64,000 bases of DNA from assembly GCA_009746045.1 (NCBI GenBank), contig RPFO01000050.1, forward strand, positions 889,451 to 953,450. Reading direction: 5' to 3'. The DNA is from Mesostigma viride (Eukaryota; Streptophyta; Mesostigmatophyceae; Mesostigmatales; Mesostigmataceae). The notes beneath the pieces are model-generated. The model ran no database searches. It saw nothing but the letters and a program-made list of their open reading frames with translations, and was not told the origin of the DNA. A program made the position numbers and the translations under genes. This document shows, piece after piece, positions 20,511 through 31,344 of this stretch (position 1 is its first letter; each line of letters begins with the position of its first letter).

Positions 20511-22464
20511 TGTAGGTGGCCTTGCTGAACCTATCCTTGACTATGAAATAGGTGTCCCCCCCTTCCATGTGCATGACATCCCCCACAAGGTACCCTCGCT
20601 CCAAGGGTGGAGTCTTGGCATGCCGCCTACGCGACTTCTTCCTGATCTTGATGCAGGCAGGACACTGAGCACGCACATTCTTCAGCTCGTTGTATAAAGG
20701 TGCCCCCAACATGTGTGCCCCCTCTACCTCGGCTTGGGCCTCATGCCCGTATGCACGGTGCATCTGGTATGCTAACAGTTTCAGGGTGACAGCCTGAGGT
20801 GCAGTGGCATTGTCAGGATTCTCAACAGGTGGGGTGACTACTGGGGTAGTGACATTGGCTAACTGGGCAGCTTCAGAGGCTGCACGAAAGGCCGCCCGTG
20901 TGAGCACCTTGCCAATGTGAAGATCCACACTAGGGTGGTGTGTACCGAGAACATCTGCCCGCCCAGCATTCTCTTGCACTGTCACAACATTCCTCATAGG
21001 CCCAACCGCCCCAGTATCTAGCTGGGGTGCTGCAGTAGTGCTTGGTCGCTCGGCGTTGTACACACCCGACCTAGAAGACACCACATTGCTTAGGTCACGC
21101 ATTGTAGACCCGTGCTCAGGAAGCACGTGATCCTGGCGCGACAGAGCCAGAGCAGCATCAACGGATTGCGTGAGCACATCACGGAATGAGACAGAGGATG
21201 CAGTCACGTTGCTTTTAGGAACGACGTCAGGCTCTACGACGGCCCGGTTCAGCGTGACGCATTGAGCAAAAGAAGGGGTATCGAGCGTGCTCTCACCTGA
21301 CTTTCGTGCTGCCCGTCGCTCTGCCCACTCCTCGCGTGTGCCGTGGACGACGATGCGCTTGGCCTTGCACGCCTCCACGCTGTGACCACGCAGAACGTCG
21401 TGGCACTTGCGGCAAAGGTTGTCCTCGAGCTCCAGGTCCGGGCGAACTCGGCAGTCATCCCGGACATGGCGACGTCCGAAGCAGCGCTCACAGCGTTGCT
21501 TGCGGTCAGTAGACGCCCCCTGCTGCCGCTTGGCCGGGGGATTATCACCCTGCTTGGCGTCGCCACCATGCCCGCGCTTGCGCCCTCGCTGGCCCCCGTT
21601 GTTGCCGTGGCCGACGACCTTTTTCAGGATGGCCGTAAGCTCCGACCGCGTAATTGGAGCCTCTGCGCCTGAAGAAGAAGACGCGCCGGCATCCACCTTG
21701 CGCAGGGATGGCAGAGCAGCCGAGGCAGCCGGCTTGGACTGCGCACTCTTGAAGCATGAGATCAAATACAGCATGCCCTCGTCGAAACTGACGGCACTCT
21801 TCTTTTTGAGTTCCGTCGCTATGGTCAGATGCACATCCGACGACAGGTCGCATTTCTTGAGAAATCGATTGCACAGGAAAATGGGCTTGAGAGTATCTAG
21901 CAGCTTGTGCTTGTGCACGAAGACCTGGAAATCACGTGCAGCCCCGGGCAAATTTGCCTTATTAACTGCATAGCCCTCGAAGTCGTTGAAGGCTTGCTCG
22001 TCGGCCTCTTCCTTAGACCGCGACAAGTGGGCATCTAGACCGTTGTAAAAAACTTCCCAGGTTTGTTTGTTGTCGTCCGCAATGCGAACTAGATTGGCAA
22101 TGTTTGGGTGCTTTGTTGTACTGCAGAATACTGCACGGAACTTGCCAATCAGCTCCGAATCTTTGTCTGCGCGTCCATCGCGCAGACGCTTGAGAGCAGC
22201 TAGAAAATCTGCTGCGTCGTCCGCCGTATAGTCGGCCGGTAGATCAGCGGGCACCTCCGTTTGCTTGAGAGGGCCGCGATTTAGTGCATCGTCAGCAGCA
22301 AGCATCAGATGCTTGAACTGCTTGGCCAGTTCAGGTTGCGCCACGAGGGTTTGCATCAACCTCGTGGCCTCGTCCGCACTAAAGCGTGGCAGGACGGCCC
22401 CTGCGGCCTCGCCACTTGGCGTATCTGTGTGTTCGCCCGTGCGGCTCCGTGTACCGGAAGCCAT
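20488..22464 (-). CDS. Inner element Gag plus integrase N-terminal zinc domain (658 codons)
   Basis: Start ATG lies 20 bp inside the 5' LTR edge. An N-terminal Gag helical region (to about residue 240) precedes a CCHC knuckle (CERCFGRRHVRDDC) and a second CxxC...H...C cluster (CRKCHDVLRGHSVEAC). Near the C-terminus is the integrase HHCC zinc domain (HRAYGHEA ... AQCPAC) and the start of the catalytic core (GDVMHMEGGDTYFIVKDRFS). It stops at EPLPTC, where the outer element continues, so the ORF ends by frameshift. No protease signature is seen between knuckle and integrase, the usual Copia position. Confidence 0.85.
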   Translation of the reverse strand: MASGTRSRTGEHTDTPSGEAAGAVLPRFSADEATRLMQTLVAQPELAKQFKHLMLAADDALNRGPLKQTEVPADLPADYTADDAADFLAALKRLRDGRADKDSELIGKFRAVFCSTTKHPNIANLVRIADDNKQTWEVFYNGLDAHLSRSKEEADEQAFNDFEGYAVNKANLPGAARDFQVFVHKHKLLDTLKPIFLCNRFLKKCDLSSDVHLTIATELKKKSAVSFDEGMLYLISCFKSAQSKPAASAALPSLRKVDAGASSSSGAEAPITRSELTAILKKVVGHGNNGGQRGRKRGHGGDAKQGDNPPAKRQQGASTDRKQRCERCFGRRHVRDDCRVRPDLELEDNLCRKCHDVLRGHSVEACKAKRIVVHGTREEWAERRAARKSGESTLDTPSFAQCVTLNRAVVEPDVVPKSNVTASSVSFRDVLTQSVDAALALSRQDHVLPEHGSTMRDLSNVVSSRSGVYNAERPSTTAAPQLDTGAVGPMRNVVTVQENAGRADVLGTHHPSVDLHIGKVLTRAAFRAASEAAQLANVTTPVVTPPVENPDNATAPQAVTLKLLAYQMHRAYGHEAQAEVEGAHMLGAPLYNELKNVRAQCPACIKIRKKSRRRHAKTPPLERGYLVGDVMHMEGGDTYFIVKDRFSKATYIEPLPTC

Positions 22465-22483
22465 CGGGATTTTTATGAATACA

Positions 22484-22828
22484 AGTTAAAGCCCGACCGG
22501 CTCAGCTATGGCGGTCGGTCACGTTGAGCTTGGGATAAGGTGAACACAGAGAACTGCTGTCGGAGCTGGCCCACCACTGGTTTATGTCTTAGCCAGCAAA
22601 CCCTATCCGGTTAGCCGTAACCGTGGGACAAGCTAGCCGTCCGTACTGACCCGGATAAGGCCCCGGACTGGGGCCTAGGTGGCGCCGGCCCTAGGCGCCG
22701 CCCTTAGACCGGTCGCCCGCATCGGACCGCCGGATTATAGCCGGCGGCTGAGCGGACGCTAGCGGAAGGCGTGCGGACGGACATGGGGAACTCAGAGCCA
22801 GATCCTAGGGCTCTAGAGTTACTCAACT
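22484..22828 (-). repeat. Inner element 5' LTR (345 bp)
   Basis: Appears identical to 16676-17020. Its outer edge meets the ACCTG duplication at 22829-22833. The inner edge is followed on the minus strand by TGTATTCATAAAAATC, the presumptive primer site region. Confidence 0.95.
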
Positions 22829-22833
22829 ACCTG

Positions 22834-25009
22834 ACCTCTCCAGACCTGCTGTGCTATGGCAGGGTCCCCCTTTAGAAAGGCTCTTTTGATATCTGTGGCT
22901 TTACACACATAATCCTTCCCTGTGCAAAGCTGATGCAAAAACAAGGAAAGCAACACCTTGAGAGACGTTTGCTGAATACCAGGTGTATATAGCTCAGCCT
23001 CTGTCAGCTCTGTAGAGCCCCTGAACTCAGTGACACATGGCCTAGCATGGAAAATGGGTGGTCCCCCATCAGCCTGAGGTTTATGCTTGCACACAAACTT
23101 TAGCCTTAATAGCTTTTTGGCTCCAGCTGGCATAGCATCAAGAGGAGTCACAGGTGGTGTGTGTGTGGGACTACGTGCATCTGGAACAACCCACTCCTCC
23201 CTGGCTTTGGTAAAAGCCTCCAGCCACTTAAGAAACCCAATCTGCGTCTGGCAGTCCCGTACAATATCATCATAGGACAGGGGAGACATGGATGCAACAT
23301 CCCATCTACCAAGCCCAAACGCTGAAGGGTGTAGCTTTTGAGAGTGTATGAGGTCCTCCACACACGGTTCCTGACCTGGGAGGTACTTGGGCTTAACTGC
23401 GTGGATGGCAGCATCCAGCCCAGTGCTAATCTGGCTCAAAGGGATTTTAAAATGATCTAGAGGCACCTGTCCTACCCCTGCCACACTCAACCTCCCAGCT
23501 GAGATGACAACCCCAGGGTAAGATACAAAAGGTTCCCCTAACAGGGCATTCCCTGAGTAACCCTCAACCACCTGAAATGGAGTGGGCATACCCAAGATTT
23601 GAATGCTCACCTGACCTTTGACCTGCATTTTGGTTTTGCCTGAAAAATCTGACACTCTAGCCCATGGTGAGGCCTTCATTTTCAGACCAGATACAGCTGC
23701 TGCACTGATGATACTCACCTGTGCTTGGGTGTCTACAGCCAAAATACTAGGATCTTGACCTGCATCCCCTACAGCATTGACCTGTGCTGTACCTGTTGCC
23801 ACAACTGCTTTATTGTTGTGTGCCTTGTGCAAGGCCTTAAGAATCTCAGCAAATGACTTCCTGGGAACGACAGGATCTGCTCTTTCTTGTGACTCCTCCA
23901 GGTGTGAGGGAGGGGCTACCTGCTGCTCACCCTGTGCACCGTCCTCCTGCCCAGGTGGACTATTGGGTTGTAGTGGGGCTGCACTACTGAGGAACACAGG
24001 AGCTTCTACTGTGGTACTAGTGCTTGCATCAATGACGTCCCTAGCCAATTCATTGGGTGAGATCAATCCACCAGACTCCTGCTCTGAATCCATGTCCAAG
24101 AATTCTACCCCTGACACGTCTGCCAGTGGTGGGTAATAAAGCTTGAGTCTATGCTTGCTGACCACACGCTCTCTGTCGTGTTGTATAGTGACTGCAGTCC
24201 CTTCTTCATGAATTTTAGTGACTACAGCTGGACCGTGCCATCTGGCAGAGTGTGCTCTTCCTCTGTCACCCTCTCTGAAAAACAACACATGGTCCCCCAC
24301 TTCAAACACAGGCCTGGCATTATTTTTGTCTTTCTTTGCCAGCAACTTGGCTAAGTGCTGCCTTTGTGTGTTGTAGTGAGTGTGTACCTCTGAAGCATAG
24401 CTGCCTGACTGAAGGCCAGTTGGGGTGATTTCCCCAAAAGGTGAGGACATTATTGGTTTGGCATTTAGCTGGGTAGTCACCCCTGCTGCCCAAGATGCCC
24501 TGTCAGCATAGCTACCAGAGTCAGCCAACCTGGATGGCATTTTTCTTATCACATCCCTGATGGCTCTCATGGTACGTTCTACTAACCCCTGACGTTCATG
24601 ATCTTGAGCCCCAGACACTTCTATCTTGGGCAGATCATTCCTGTCCTGGATGCAGAGAAACTGCTGATCCAGCATTACTTTTTCAATGGGCCGGGTGAAA
24701 ACGTGCCAAGGCTATCTGTAAAGCTCTGTGCAGCTGCTCTTTATCCATCCCAGGCAGAGGCTCCACTACCACAAACCTTGACCAGGCATCCTTTATGACT
24801 AGGTAGTATACCGTGTCCTTCACCACGTGTATAACATCCCCAACCAGTTTGCCTCTAGCCAGTGGTGGTGTGGCCACATGCCATTTTCTGGGCTTAGGAG
24901 CATATAGCTGACATTGCTCACAGTGCTTACGTACGTGCCTGCACATCTGTTCCAGATCATGGCCTTGTATTTTATTGGCTAGCCTTTCAGCCACAGCCTC
25001 ATGGCCCAT
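22834..25009 (-). pseudogene. Outer element: integrase, aspartic protease and N-terminal RT
   Basis: First ORF (25009-24683): integrase zinc domain (MGHEAVAERL ... CEQCQLYAP) and core start (GDVIHVVKDTVYYLVIKDAW). A +1 shift near 24690 leads into a 618-codon ORF. That ORF carries MLDQQFLCIQD, QGLVERTMRAI (intact DDE Glu), a GPY/F-like patch (FEVGDHVLFFREGD, RWHGPAVVTKI), a Ser/Pro-rich linker, the protease (ILAVDTQAQVSIIS, then ALLGEPFVSYPG near 370) and the RT palm start (KDYVCKATDIKRAFLKGD). It ends where the inner element entered RT (VWRGQ). In this one continuous ORF the protease clearly follows the integrase, supporting the order seen in the inner element. Confidence 0.87.
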
Positions 25010-25809
25010 AACCTTGTGCAGTTGCTCTGCTAGCTAGAGCACCATACGTGATTACCTTTTCTGCTGCTGCACTAAGGGAAGCTATGGTGGGGTCACGCAT
25101 CATGTGTGACAGGGTCATATCATATGCCACATCCCAATCCACATCCTCACACTCAGGCAACACTTGGCAGACAGAAGGTAACAGGAAACCATTTGTGAAA
25201 AATGGTGAGGGTAGCTTACAGGAGTCTCCCTGGTCTGCCGCCCCCGCGCGGTTGTAGCGCCCTGGCGTGTTCTTGTTGTGCCTGGGAGCCGTGCAGCGCG
25301 CTCCTGCTGCAATGGGGTGACGTGTTTTCCAACATCCAGGACAAACATCAACGTCAGAACCATAGTCGGGTTTGCCCTTCCAGCAATCATCCTTAAGGTG
25401 CCCCTTACAAAGGCACCTAGTACAATGTTTGGTGGGGTCATGAGGCAACCTCTTGTCCCCCCCTGCTGGCCTAGCACCCCGGCCCTGGCTTGCTAGCTCC
25501 CCCACTTTGTTTTCTGTTTTTGTTGTTATTATTCTTCCCCCCCCCCTTATTTCCACCTCCCCCACTTTTATTGTTTTTGTTTTTATCCCCCCCATTACCG
25601 CCTTTACCTGGGCCACCAGCGTCTGCATCTGCTTTATGGAGAGCTAGCCCCGTACCTGAGGCTTCCTCCCCCTTTACCTGCTTCACCTTTACATCCTTGG
25701 CTGCAGCAGCAAATGGCTCTAGGCATTGCTGTGTCGCACTTGCGTGCCATATCATCCTGGACTGGTCATTACCGCTACTTGGAATGCATCCACTATCAGC
25801 AGTAATCAT
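25000..25809 (-). pseudogene. Outer element: Gag C-terminal zinc-knuckle region, frameshifted
   Basis: Two overlapping ORFs (25809-25471, 25628-24999). A Gly/Asn/Lys-rich linker precedes CTRCLCKGHLKDDC, a CX2CX4HX4C knuckle matching the inner element's CERCFGRRHVRDDC. C/G homopolymers in 25540-25590 probably hold the frame break. Ends against the integrase zinc domain by a further +1 shift near 25005. Confidence 0.75.
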
Positions 25810-26832
25810 GTGTGAGATATGCCACCTCCCCCCCCACTATTTAGCTCACAACAACGTGAGAGCAAAAAGTGAAAGAAAGGCATCTCACACTAAAGAAGGA
25901 AGCCCAAAGAGGGCGTCATTCCAGGCAGCAGCAAAAAGGAAAAAAAAAATCCAGCTGCTCCAAGATGCTTTTCGAGGATCAGCAACAACCTTAACATGCA
26001 TGCTTTTAAAGGCTTAGCAATAACCCCTTCAATGGCTTTTTACCGGGAAAAGCCTAACCTCTTCAGATGCTTTTGAAGGCTAAGCAATAACCTCTTCCTT
26101 GTGCTTCCCTGGGTGAAGCAGGAGGAACATCCAGGCTGGCCGGACTGAACCCATCATGGGTTGTTCGTCCGTTTAAAATGAGTCAGTCTTACACACATTC
26201 TTAACAAAACCAATACATTGTCGTATCCGTCAGTCCATCCTCATGGCAACTGACTGCATGCAACCACTCACGGGGGCTGCTCCGGGCTGCTCGAACTATT
26301 TCACCCCATGAAGACAACAAACCAGTTGTGAGGGAGAGAAACGGACGAACAACGACCACCATGGTTCGTTGCTCATCCTTCTATACTGCTCAAAGCTCAA
26401 ACCTGGCGGCTGGCGCCACTAGCGCCACTTTAGACATCAGCCAATCATAACATTGTCTAATTTCCGACAAGCTAAACTTCAAGCTTTATCTGTCAAGCGA
26501 ACACAAATATACAAGGGCAAATCTATCGGCTATGCCAGGCACCGCCTGGGGCTTCCTTGCATTTGTGTCTGGTGTCCCACGTTGAAATCCTGAAATTGCA
26601 CATCTGCTCAGTGCCTCGCCGGCTTGCTGTGTACCAGCATTCGGCAAACTGCCCTTGTGACGAATGTCAGTGAAATTCAGGTCCGCCCAAAAGTTCCGTC
26701 AGCAAATTCAGCGGACTTGGCGCGTGAGTACAACTGAGATCCGCGGCGTCAGTACCGGGCCGCGGTATAGCAACCCGCACAAGGCTGCGGACGTCAGAAT
26801 TACGCTAAAATCTGAATTGCGGACGTGATAGA
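25810..26832. other. About 1 kb non-coding stretch inside the outer element
   Basis: Separates two Gag segments. Contains repeated GGCTTAGCAATAACC / GGCTAAGCAATAACC phrases near 26011-26095 and no protein resemblance in any frame. It may be a solo insertion, but I find no convincing target duplication or terminal repeat. Confidence 0.5.
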
Positions 26833-27330
26833 TCACGGACGCGACAGCTGCACATAAGCCATTGCCTTCCTGAAGTCCTCCCACTTATCCTTCAGACCTG
26901 CCAGTATGACTGACAGGGTGGTAGGGTCCAGTTCTGCCTTTTGTAGCCATAGGTGTACTAGGTACTTGGCATTGAGCTTCTTAAGCTCCTCATCCCCCTC
27001 TATGTACATGACATACTTTTTGTTGTCACTCACATAGTCCCGCTTGTTGACCTTATACGCCTCTATCCACTGGAAGCCCTTAAGTACTTCTAAGTGCTCC
27101 CCCGTGGTGACGAGTGCCCTAAGGTCTACCATGAACTGCGCCCACAAAACATTTTCTGCCACATCTACCCCGCTGCTGGCACGCTTTTGGTACAACTGTA
27201 CCAACTGCTGGATAGGCTTGGCAGATTGATGGATGGGTGTGGATGCACGCAGGGATGCAAACCAATCACGCACATTGTCACTAGCGTATGCATGTGAAAG
27301 CTTGAATAACCACTCCCTAGTGTTAATCAT
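26833..27330 (-). pseudogene. Outer element: Gag middle segment
   Basis: 165 codons, rich in aromatic and charged residues (REWLFKLSHAYASDNVRDWF ... FRKAMAYV), typical of a helical Gag capsid-like region. It lies on the same strand between the long N-terminal Gag ORF and the zinc knuckle. Cut at the N-terminal side by the 27337-29073 insertion. The assignment rests mainly on position. Confidence 0.6.
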
Positions 27331-27336
27331 CCCACG

Positions 27337-29073
27337 GTCCTGAATTTAGGACTTTGTCCTAAATCGTCCTAGTGGTCACTATAACCGAGGTACCGGGGGG
27401 GGGGGTCACTATATGGACCGTACCCCATGTGGACCGTACCCGGCATGATGTACCCGACCCGTGGTACCGGCACATGGTACCCGGATTCCGTACCCGGGTA
27501 CCGGGTATAATGGCGGGAAAGTAGGTACCTCGACCAAAAATATAACCGATTTTGGAGCGAAAAAGTGGGTGCGGGAATGAAGTGAGGTGGATATGGCGAC
27601 CTGACAATCGTGGCCGGCGTTTTCACGTGCGTTTATCATTTCGGGCGCCCAGTAGCAAAAACGAAAGGTTGTTAGTTATGCTTAAAGGCTGTGAATATTT
27701 TCTGCGCAAGTTTTTATGTGTAGCGCTGTATCACAGCGGCACAACACAAATGGGTCGCAGATCGCCTGCTCGCGGAGGGTCGATTTTGGCACAAACATGT
27801 CAGTGTATTAGCAATGGTGGTGCGAATCAAGCCAGGAAATTTTTGTGGACGATTTTTATTATAGTCTGGAGTTTAGAAACGGAGTATTTGACATGGGAGC
27901 GCCTGGGCCGTGATATTCTTGCCCGATTTCCATTGTCGACCATGTTTTAGGGACGTTCAGGCTGGGCAGCGAGCGCACCTTATAGGTCTTCACTTTCGGT
28001 ATTTCTTGGACCTAGAACGCAGCACAAGCGTGGTTTATATCATTGTCGAACCGGTTGGCCAGCTTTGGTGCGCTCAGCTCTCGGAAAGCTGACCTCGCTG
28101 CGGATTTCAGCGACTTTTTTGCAACCATCTGGAATGAGGCGACGTAAGTAGCAGGTAAGTGCCGGGTTGTCCTAGATCATGAGTGTAACTGGCAACGCTG
28201 TCGTGGTGTTTTGAGTCAGCCAGCTATGCCTAAAAAGAGGGGACGCTCTCTGTGCACATAACTGTCACACATAGTTGGTTTACGTCATACAATTTTTTAC
28301 GTCTCTATCTTCGTCGTCCGCTGCAGCTAAAACACACATGCGTAAGAGCAGTTTTACTCATGTGTTAGTTATAAACCATGGTCCTATGGCCTGCAGTCGT
28401 TCAGGGTGTTCTCAGACGGTATATACAGTATGGTTTACGTGTTACATGCACCCTGAATTCGCTCACAAAGCGTTGCATGTTAGCACAACGTTGTTTTGTA
28501 ACTTGATTTGGCTGCATTCATGTGTTAGTTGCAATGCAAATGCAATGTTTTTTCATCGCTGGGTGGTGGCCAGCATGTCCGTGATGTCAAAGAAGGTTTG
28601 GCATATGCTTAGAGAAAGTTTACCGCAAGGGGTGGGCCATGTTCAAGCCGGGCAACCTCAGCAGCCATGCAACCCTATATTGCATTACCTGCACCATCTG
28701 TGACACCGTTAATCACGCGTATATATAGAGGCAGCCACAGCAGGGTATGGCCTTGTTATACGCTGCCCCGCCATCCCAAGGCCTCGTAGGGTCCCCTAGC
28801 GCTTGTAAGATGCTCAAGGGACCGTGTGGATAGCATGGTCATGCGTTGACAATAATTGGTCCTAATGGTCCTAAAACCCACATTTTGGCCAAATTCGCGC
28901 TTTGAGGTCTGGCAGGTGGCAGGGCCCATTCATGCACTAAATGTAATTATTTGACCCCAGGTTTTTGATAGAAACTAAAAAAGTGTGTTATCTGTCATGG
29001 GCACGAATGCCAGGGTCAAATTTTAATGTTTGCATATATATTTTTTAATTCCACTTGGTCCTAAATTTAGGAC
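27337..29073. mobile_element. Candidate 1.7 kb palindrome-ended insertion in the outer element's Gag
   Basis: Ends are GTCCTGAATTTAGGAC (27337-27352) and GTCCTAAATTTAGGAC (29058-29073). The right end is a perfect 16-bp palindrome and the left differs by one base, so they are both inverted and direct repeats. Partial repeats of the motif lie just inside (TTTGTCCTAAATCGTCC; GGTCCTAATGGTCCTAAAA near 28858). The interior has a GTACCC/GGTACC-rich patch (27384-27510), no transposase and no long ORF. It separates two Gag segments, but no clear target duplication was found. Confidence 0.5.
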
Positions 29074-30850
29074 TTTTACTGGGAAGATGGACACTAGCTT
29101 CATCCTGGGTATGGCCCTCTGGCAAACCCGGGAACACTAGCTTATCCTCTTTCTTTTTTGGATCAAACCTGGGCCTACACAAGGCCATGTTGGAGGTTGT
29201 GGTCGTTCCTGCAGGTGGCTGCTGCTGCTGTTGCTGTTGCTGCTGCTGCTGCTGCCGCTCCCCGCCCGCTTGACGTGTTGGTGCAGACTCTTGGGTGCCG
29301 TGTCCTCCCCCGCCCTGGTTGCCCCCCCTTGCTCCGCCATTCTCCCCCTCATCCCTCCTGCGCTTTGGCGGTGGCGCGCATGCCTCCGCCTGGGCCCTGC
29401 GCTTGGCTGGCTTCAGCGATGCCACCAGCCTGGCCACCGTGTCGGCCAACGTCGCCTGCTCGCCTGGAGACAGCGGGTGATCTGCTTCCAGCATGGCTTG
29501 CGCCAGCTGAAGCTGATCAATGATGTCCTCCCTGTTGGACAGGTCAGACGGTCCAGCTTCCCCGGGCTGGCGGTGAACACGCGTGCGTGCAGCAGTGCCA
29601 TCACGGTTGGTGATGGTCTTCTTGGGTTGCGACAGATAATAAAACATTTGGCTTGCAGAAACATCCTCCTCCGGCCCAAGGCCGAATTCGGCTCTTACCG
29701 CTTCACCAAGCGGACCCCTCACTGCTGTCTTACGTGCATGCTTGATCATGCGACGTCGCTGCTTCAGGATACGCTCCTCCATCCTGCCCACATTGGCTTC
29801 CCACCGTGCCAGCGAGCGTCTGTAACGCTCCTCCGCCTCCTGCCTGCCAGGCGCCTCCATCTCGGCGAGACGCTGCAGCTTCATCGCCTTTTTCCAGGCC
29901 CTGAGTTCGCGGGCCATCCGATCCCGGCGCACCTGGGTGATCGACATCTTCAGCTTGATACGCTCCGCCAGCGCAACCTGCCTCTCTCGCTCCGCCTGCT
30001 CGCGCTCCTTCTTCGCCTCTGCCGCGGCCCTCCGCGCCTGCCGACGGAGCTTGTCGGCTGTGAATGTCGCCATGCGCTTCTGCGCCTCCCGCTCCCGCGC
30101 CACCATTGCCGGGGTCATGAGGATCTCGTCCTCAGCGGATGCACCCGACGGACCTGTCAAGGAGTACTCCGACTCCTGGTGTACACCTAGGTGTACCGTC
30201 GGCTCACGTGACCGACGCAGGCTTTTAAAACAGGCAAGATCCCCCCGACGCATCACCTCAAACTGCTCCTCGCCAGAAACCACATCACTGCGAAACAACG
30301 CCCGACGCACGTTCTCGGCATCTGCCCTCTGCTGGGCGCGTGCCCGAGCGTGCGTGTCCGCGCGCCGAAACTCTCGCTCCTCGCGCTCAGCCATCGCCCG
30401 AGCTAGGCCTTCATCCGCGGCCACCTGCCGCGAACGAGCGTCGTCCTGCTCCTCGGCCGAGGAACCAGGCTGGAGCCCATACAGCTCCATGGACTCCTCC
30501 TCTGCAGGAGGTGCCGACGGTCCCGTCCCCGCCGCTGCAGCTGTCAGGGCGTAAGGAGGACCCCTCGGCCTGTTGACCACAGGCGTGGATCCCCTCCCCT
30601 GCGGATACAGGGGTACGCGCAGCACAACGCTGCTGTAGGAACCCTCAGACCAATGGCCCGAGGAAGACGTCTCTGACGTCGTGGGATCAGCCTCCATGGA
30701 CTGATTGAAACTACGAGCCGCCCGCTCGATCTCTTTCTGAGCCGCGAGCTCAGAGTCGGACGTCCCCGACGACGAGGACGTCGGAGAGCTAGACCTGCTC
30801 CTGGCCCTCATCGGAGCCTTACCCTTGTTGTTGTTTGGGTTAGAGGACAT
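29074..30850 (-). CDS. Outer element N-terminal Gag-like protein with coiled coil and poly-Gln
   Basis: About 590 codons. The likely start is the Met of MSSNPNNNKGKAP at 30850, because upstream codons run into the LTR side. Ser-rich N-terminus, then a long Arg/Glu/Ala-rich coiled coil (about residues 180-400), then a linker with KKTITNRDGT and a poly-Gln tract of about 12 residues encoded by CAG repeats (29217-29253). It ends in the insertion at 29073. The inner element has no comparable N-terminal extension, so this is either a lineage-specific extra Gag domain or a separate ORF1. Open despite decay elsewhere. Confidence 0.6.
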
Positions 30851-30948
30851 TTTAACGAAAAATGGGTGTAGAAAAACCGGGTTTCGAGAAATGAACGCTT
30901 GAACGCTCGTCGTCAAAATGCACACCTCACGGAGTGCTTTTTAATGCA

Positions 30949-31339
30949 AGTTAGTGCAGGCTGAGAGCTTGGGAAACTCAGTGCACGCAATTAAACGATG
31001 CCAAATGGCCAGTGTGGAGACGACGAGACACCTTGGCATTAGGATAGAATGGCACATATACCGCTGGTCAGCCGTCAATTGCGGCTGACCAGACTTTGCG
31101 TAAGTTAAGCCTAACTTACTGATCCTGGACGGACTAGCCTATCAGTTACAACCTGATCTAGTCAGTCCTAACATGACAACTACAGTCCCGGTACTGAGGT
31201 ACCGGCTCATCACATACTGAGTCTAGCCACGTGTCCATGCCACGACTGCTCTAGTCCAGCACCGTCCCAGTACCCAATTGGGCGCCGGCGGTGCTGGCAC
31301 GTGTCCACTTAGGCTACAGGCGGGAGACTTAGACTAACT
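30949..31339 (-). repeat. Outer element 5' LTR (391 bp)
   Basis: Pairs with 14761-15150. Its outer edge meets CTGGG at 31340-31344. On the minus strand the bases just inside are TGCATTAAAAAGC, resembling the inner element's TGTATTCATAAAAATC and not a tRNA-iMet complement. Confidence 0.93.
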
Positions 31340-31344
31340 CTGGG

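Larger units (their letters stand above)
16676..22828 (-). mobile_element. Inner Copia-like LTR retrotransposon nested in the outer element's RT
   Basis: 345-bp LTRs that look identical (16676-17020, 22484-22828), flanked by ACCTG duplications (16671-16675, 22829-22833). Minus-strand coding order: Gag with two zinc knuckles, integrase, aspartic protease, RT, RNase H. Identical LTRs imply recent insertion. The coding region is broken only by two apparent frameshifts (near 20490 and in the G run near 19741-19748). The base after the 5' LTR is not the initiator-tRNA complement TGGTATCAGAG; it reads TGTATTCATAAAAATC. Termini are AGTT...AACT. Same lineage as the outer element by protein similarity and architecture. 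Confidence 0.93.
14761..31339 (-). mobile_element. Outer Copia-like LTR retrotransposon (16.6 kb including nested insertions), decayed
   Basis: Two LTRs (390 and 391 bp) begin AGTTAGTG and end ACTAACT on the plus strand and are flanked by CTGGG duplications (14756-14760, 31340-31344). Coding order on the minus strand is long N-terminal Gag (29074-30850), Gag middle (26833-27330), zinc knuckle (25000-25809), integrase-protease-RT (22834-25009), then RT end and RNase H (15534-16670). It is interrupted by the inner element at 16676-22828 and probably by 27337-29073. Several frameshifts make it non-functional. It inserted into an older LINE. The LTR copies differ by a few substitutions and small indels, so it is older than its nested guest. 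Confidence 0.9.

Noticed and set aside
20480-20515. Programmed +1 frameshift in the integrase of the inner element
   Set aside because: The outer element's break lies at a different codon, no known slippery site is present, and a shift inside the integrase core is not a known Copia strategy.
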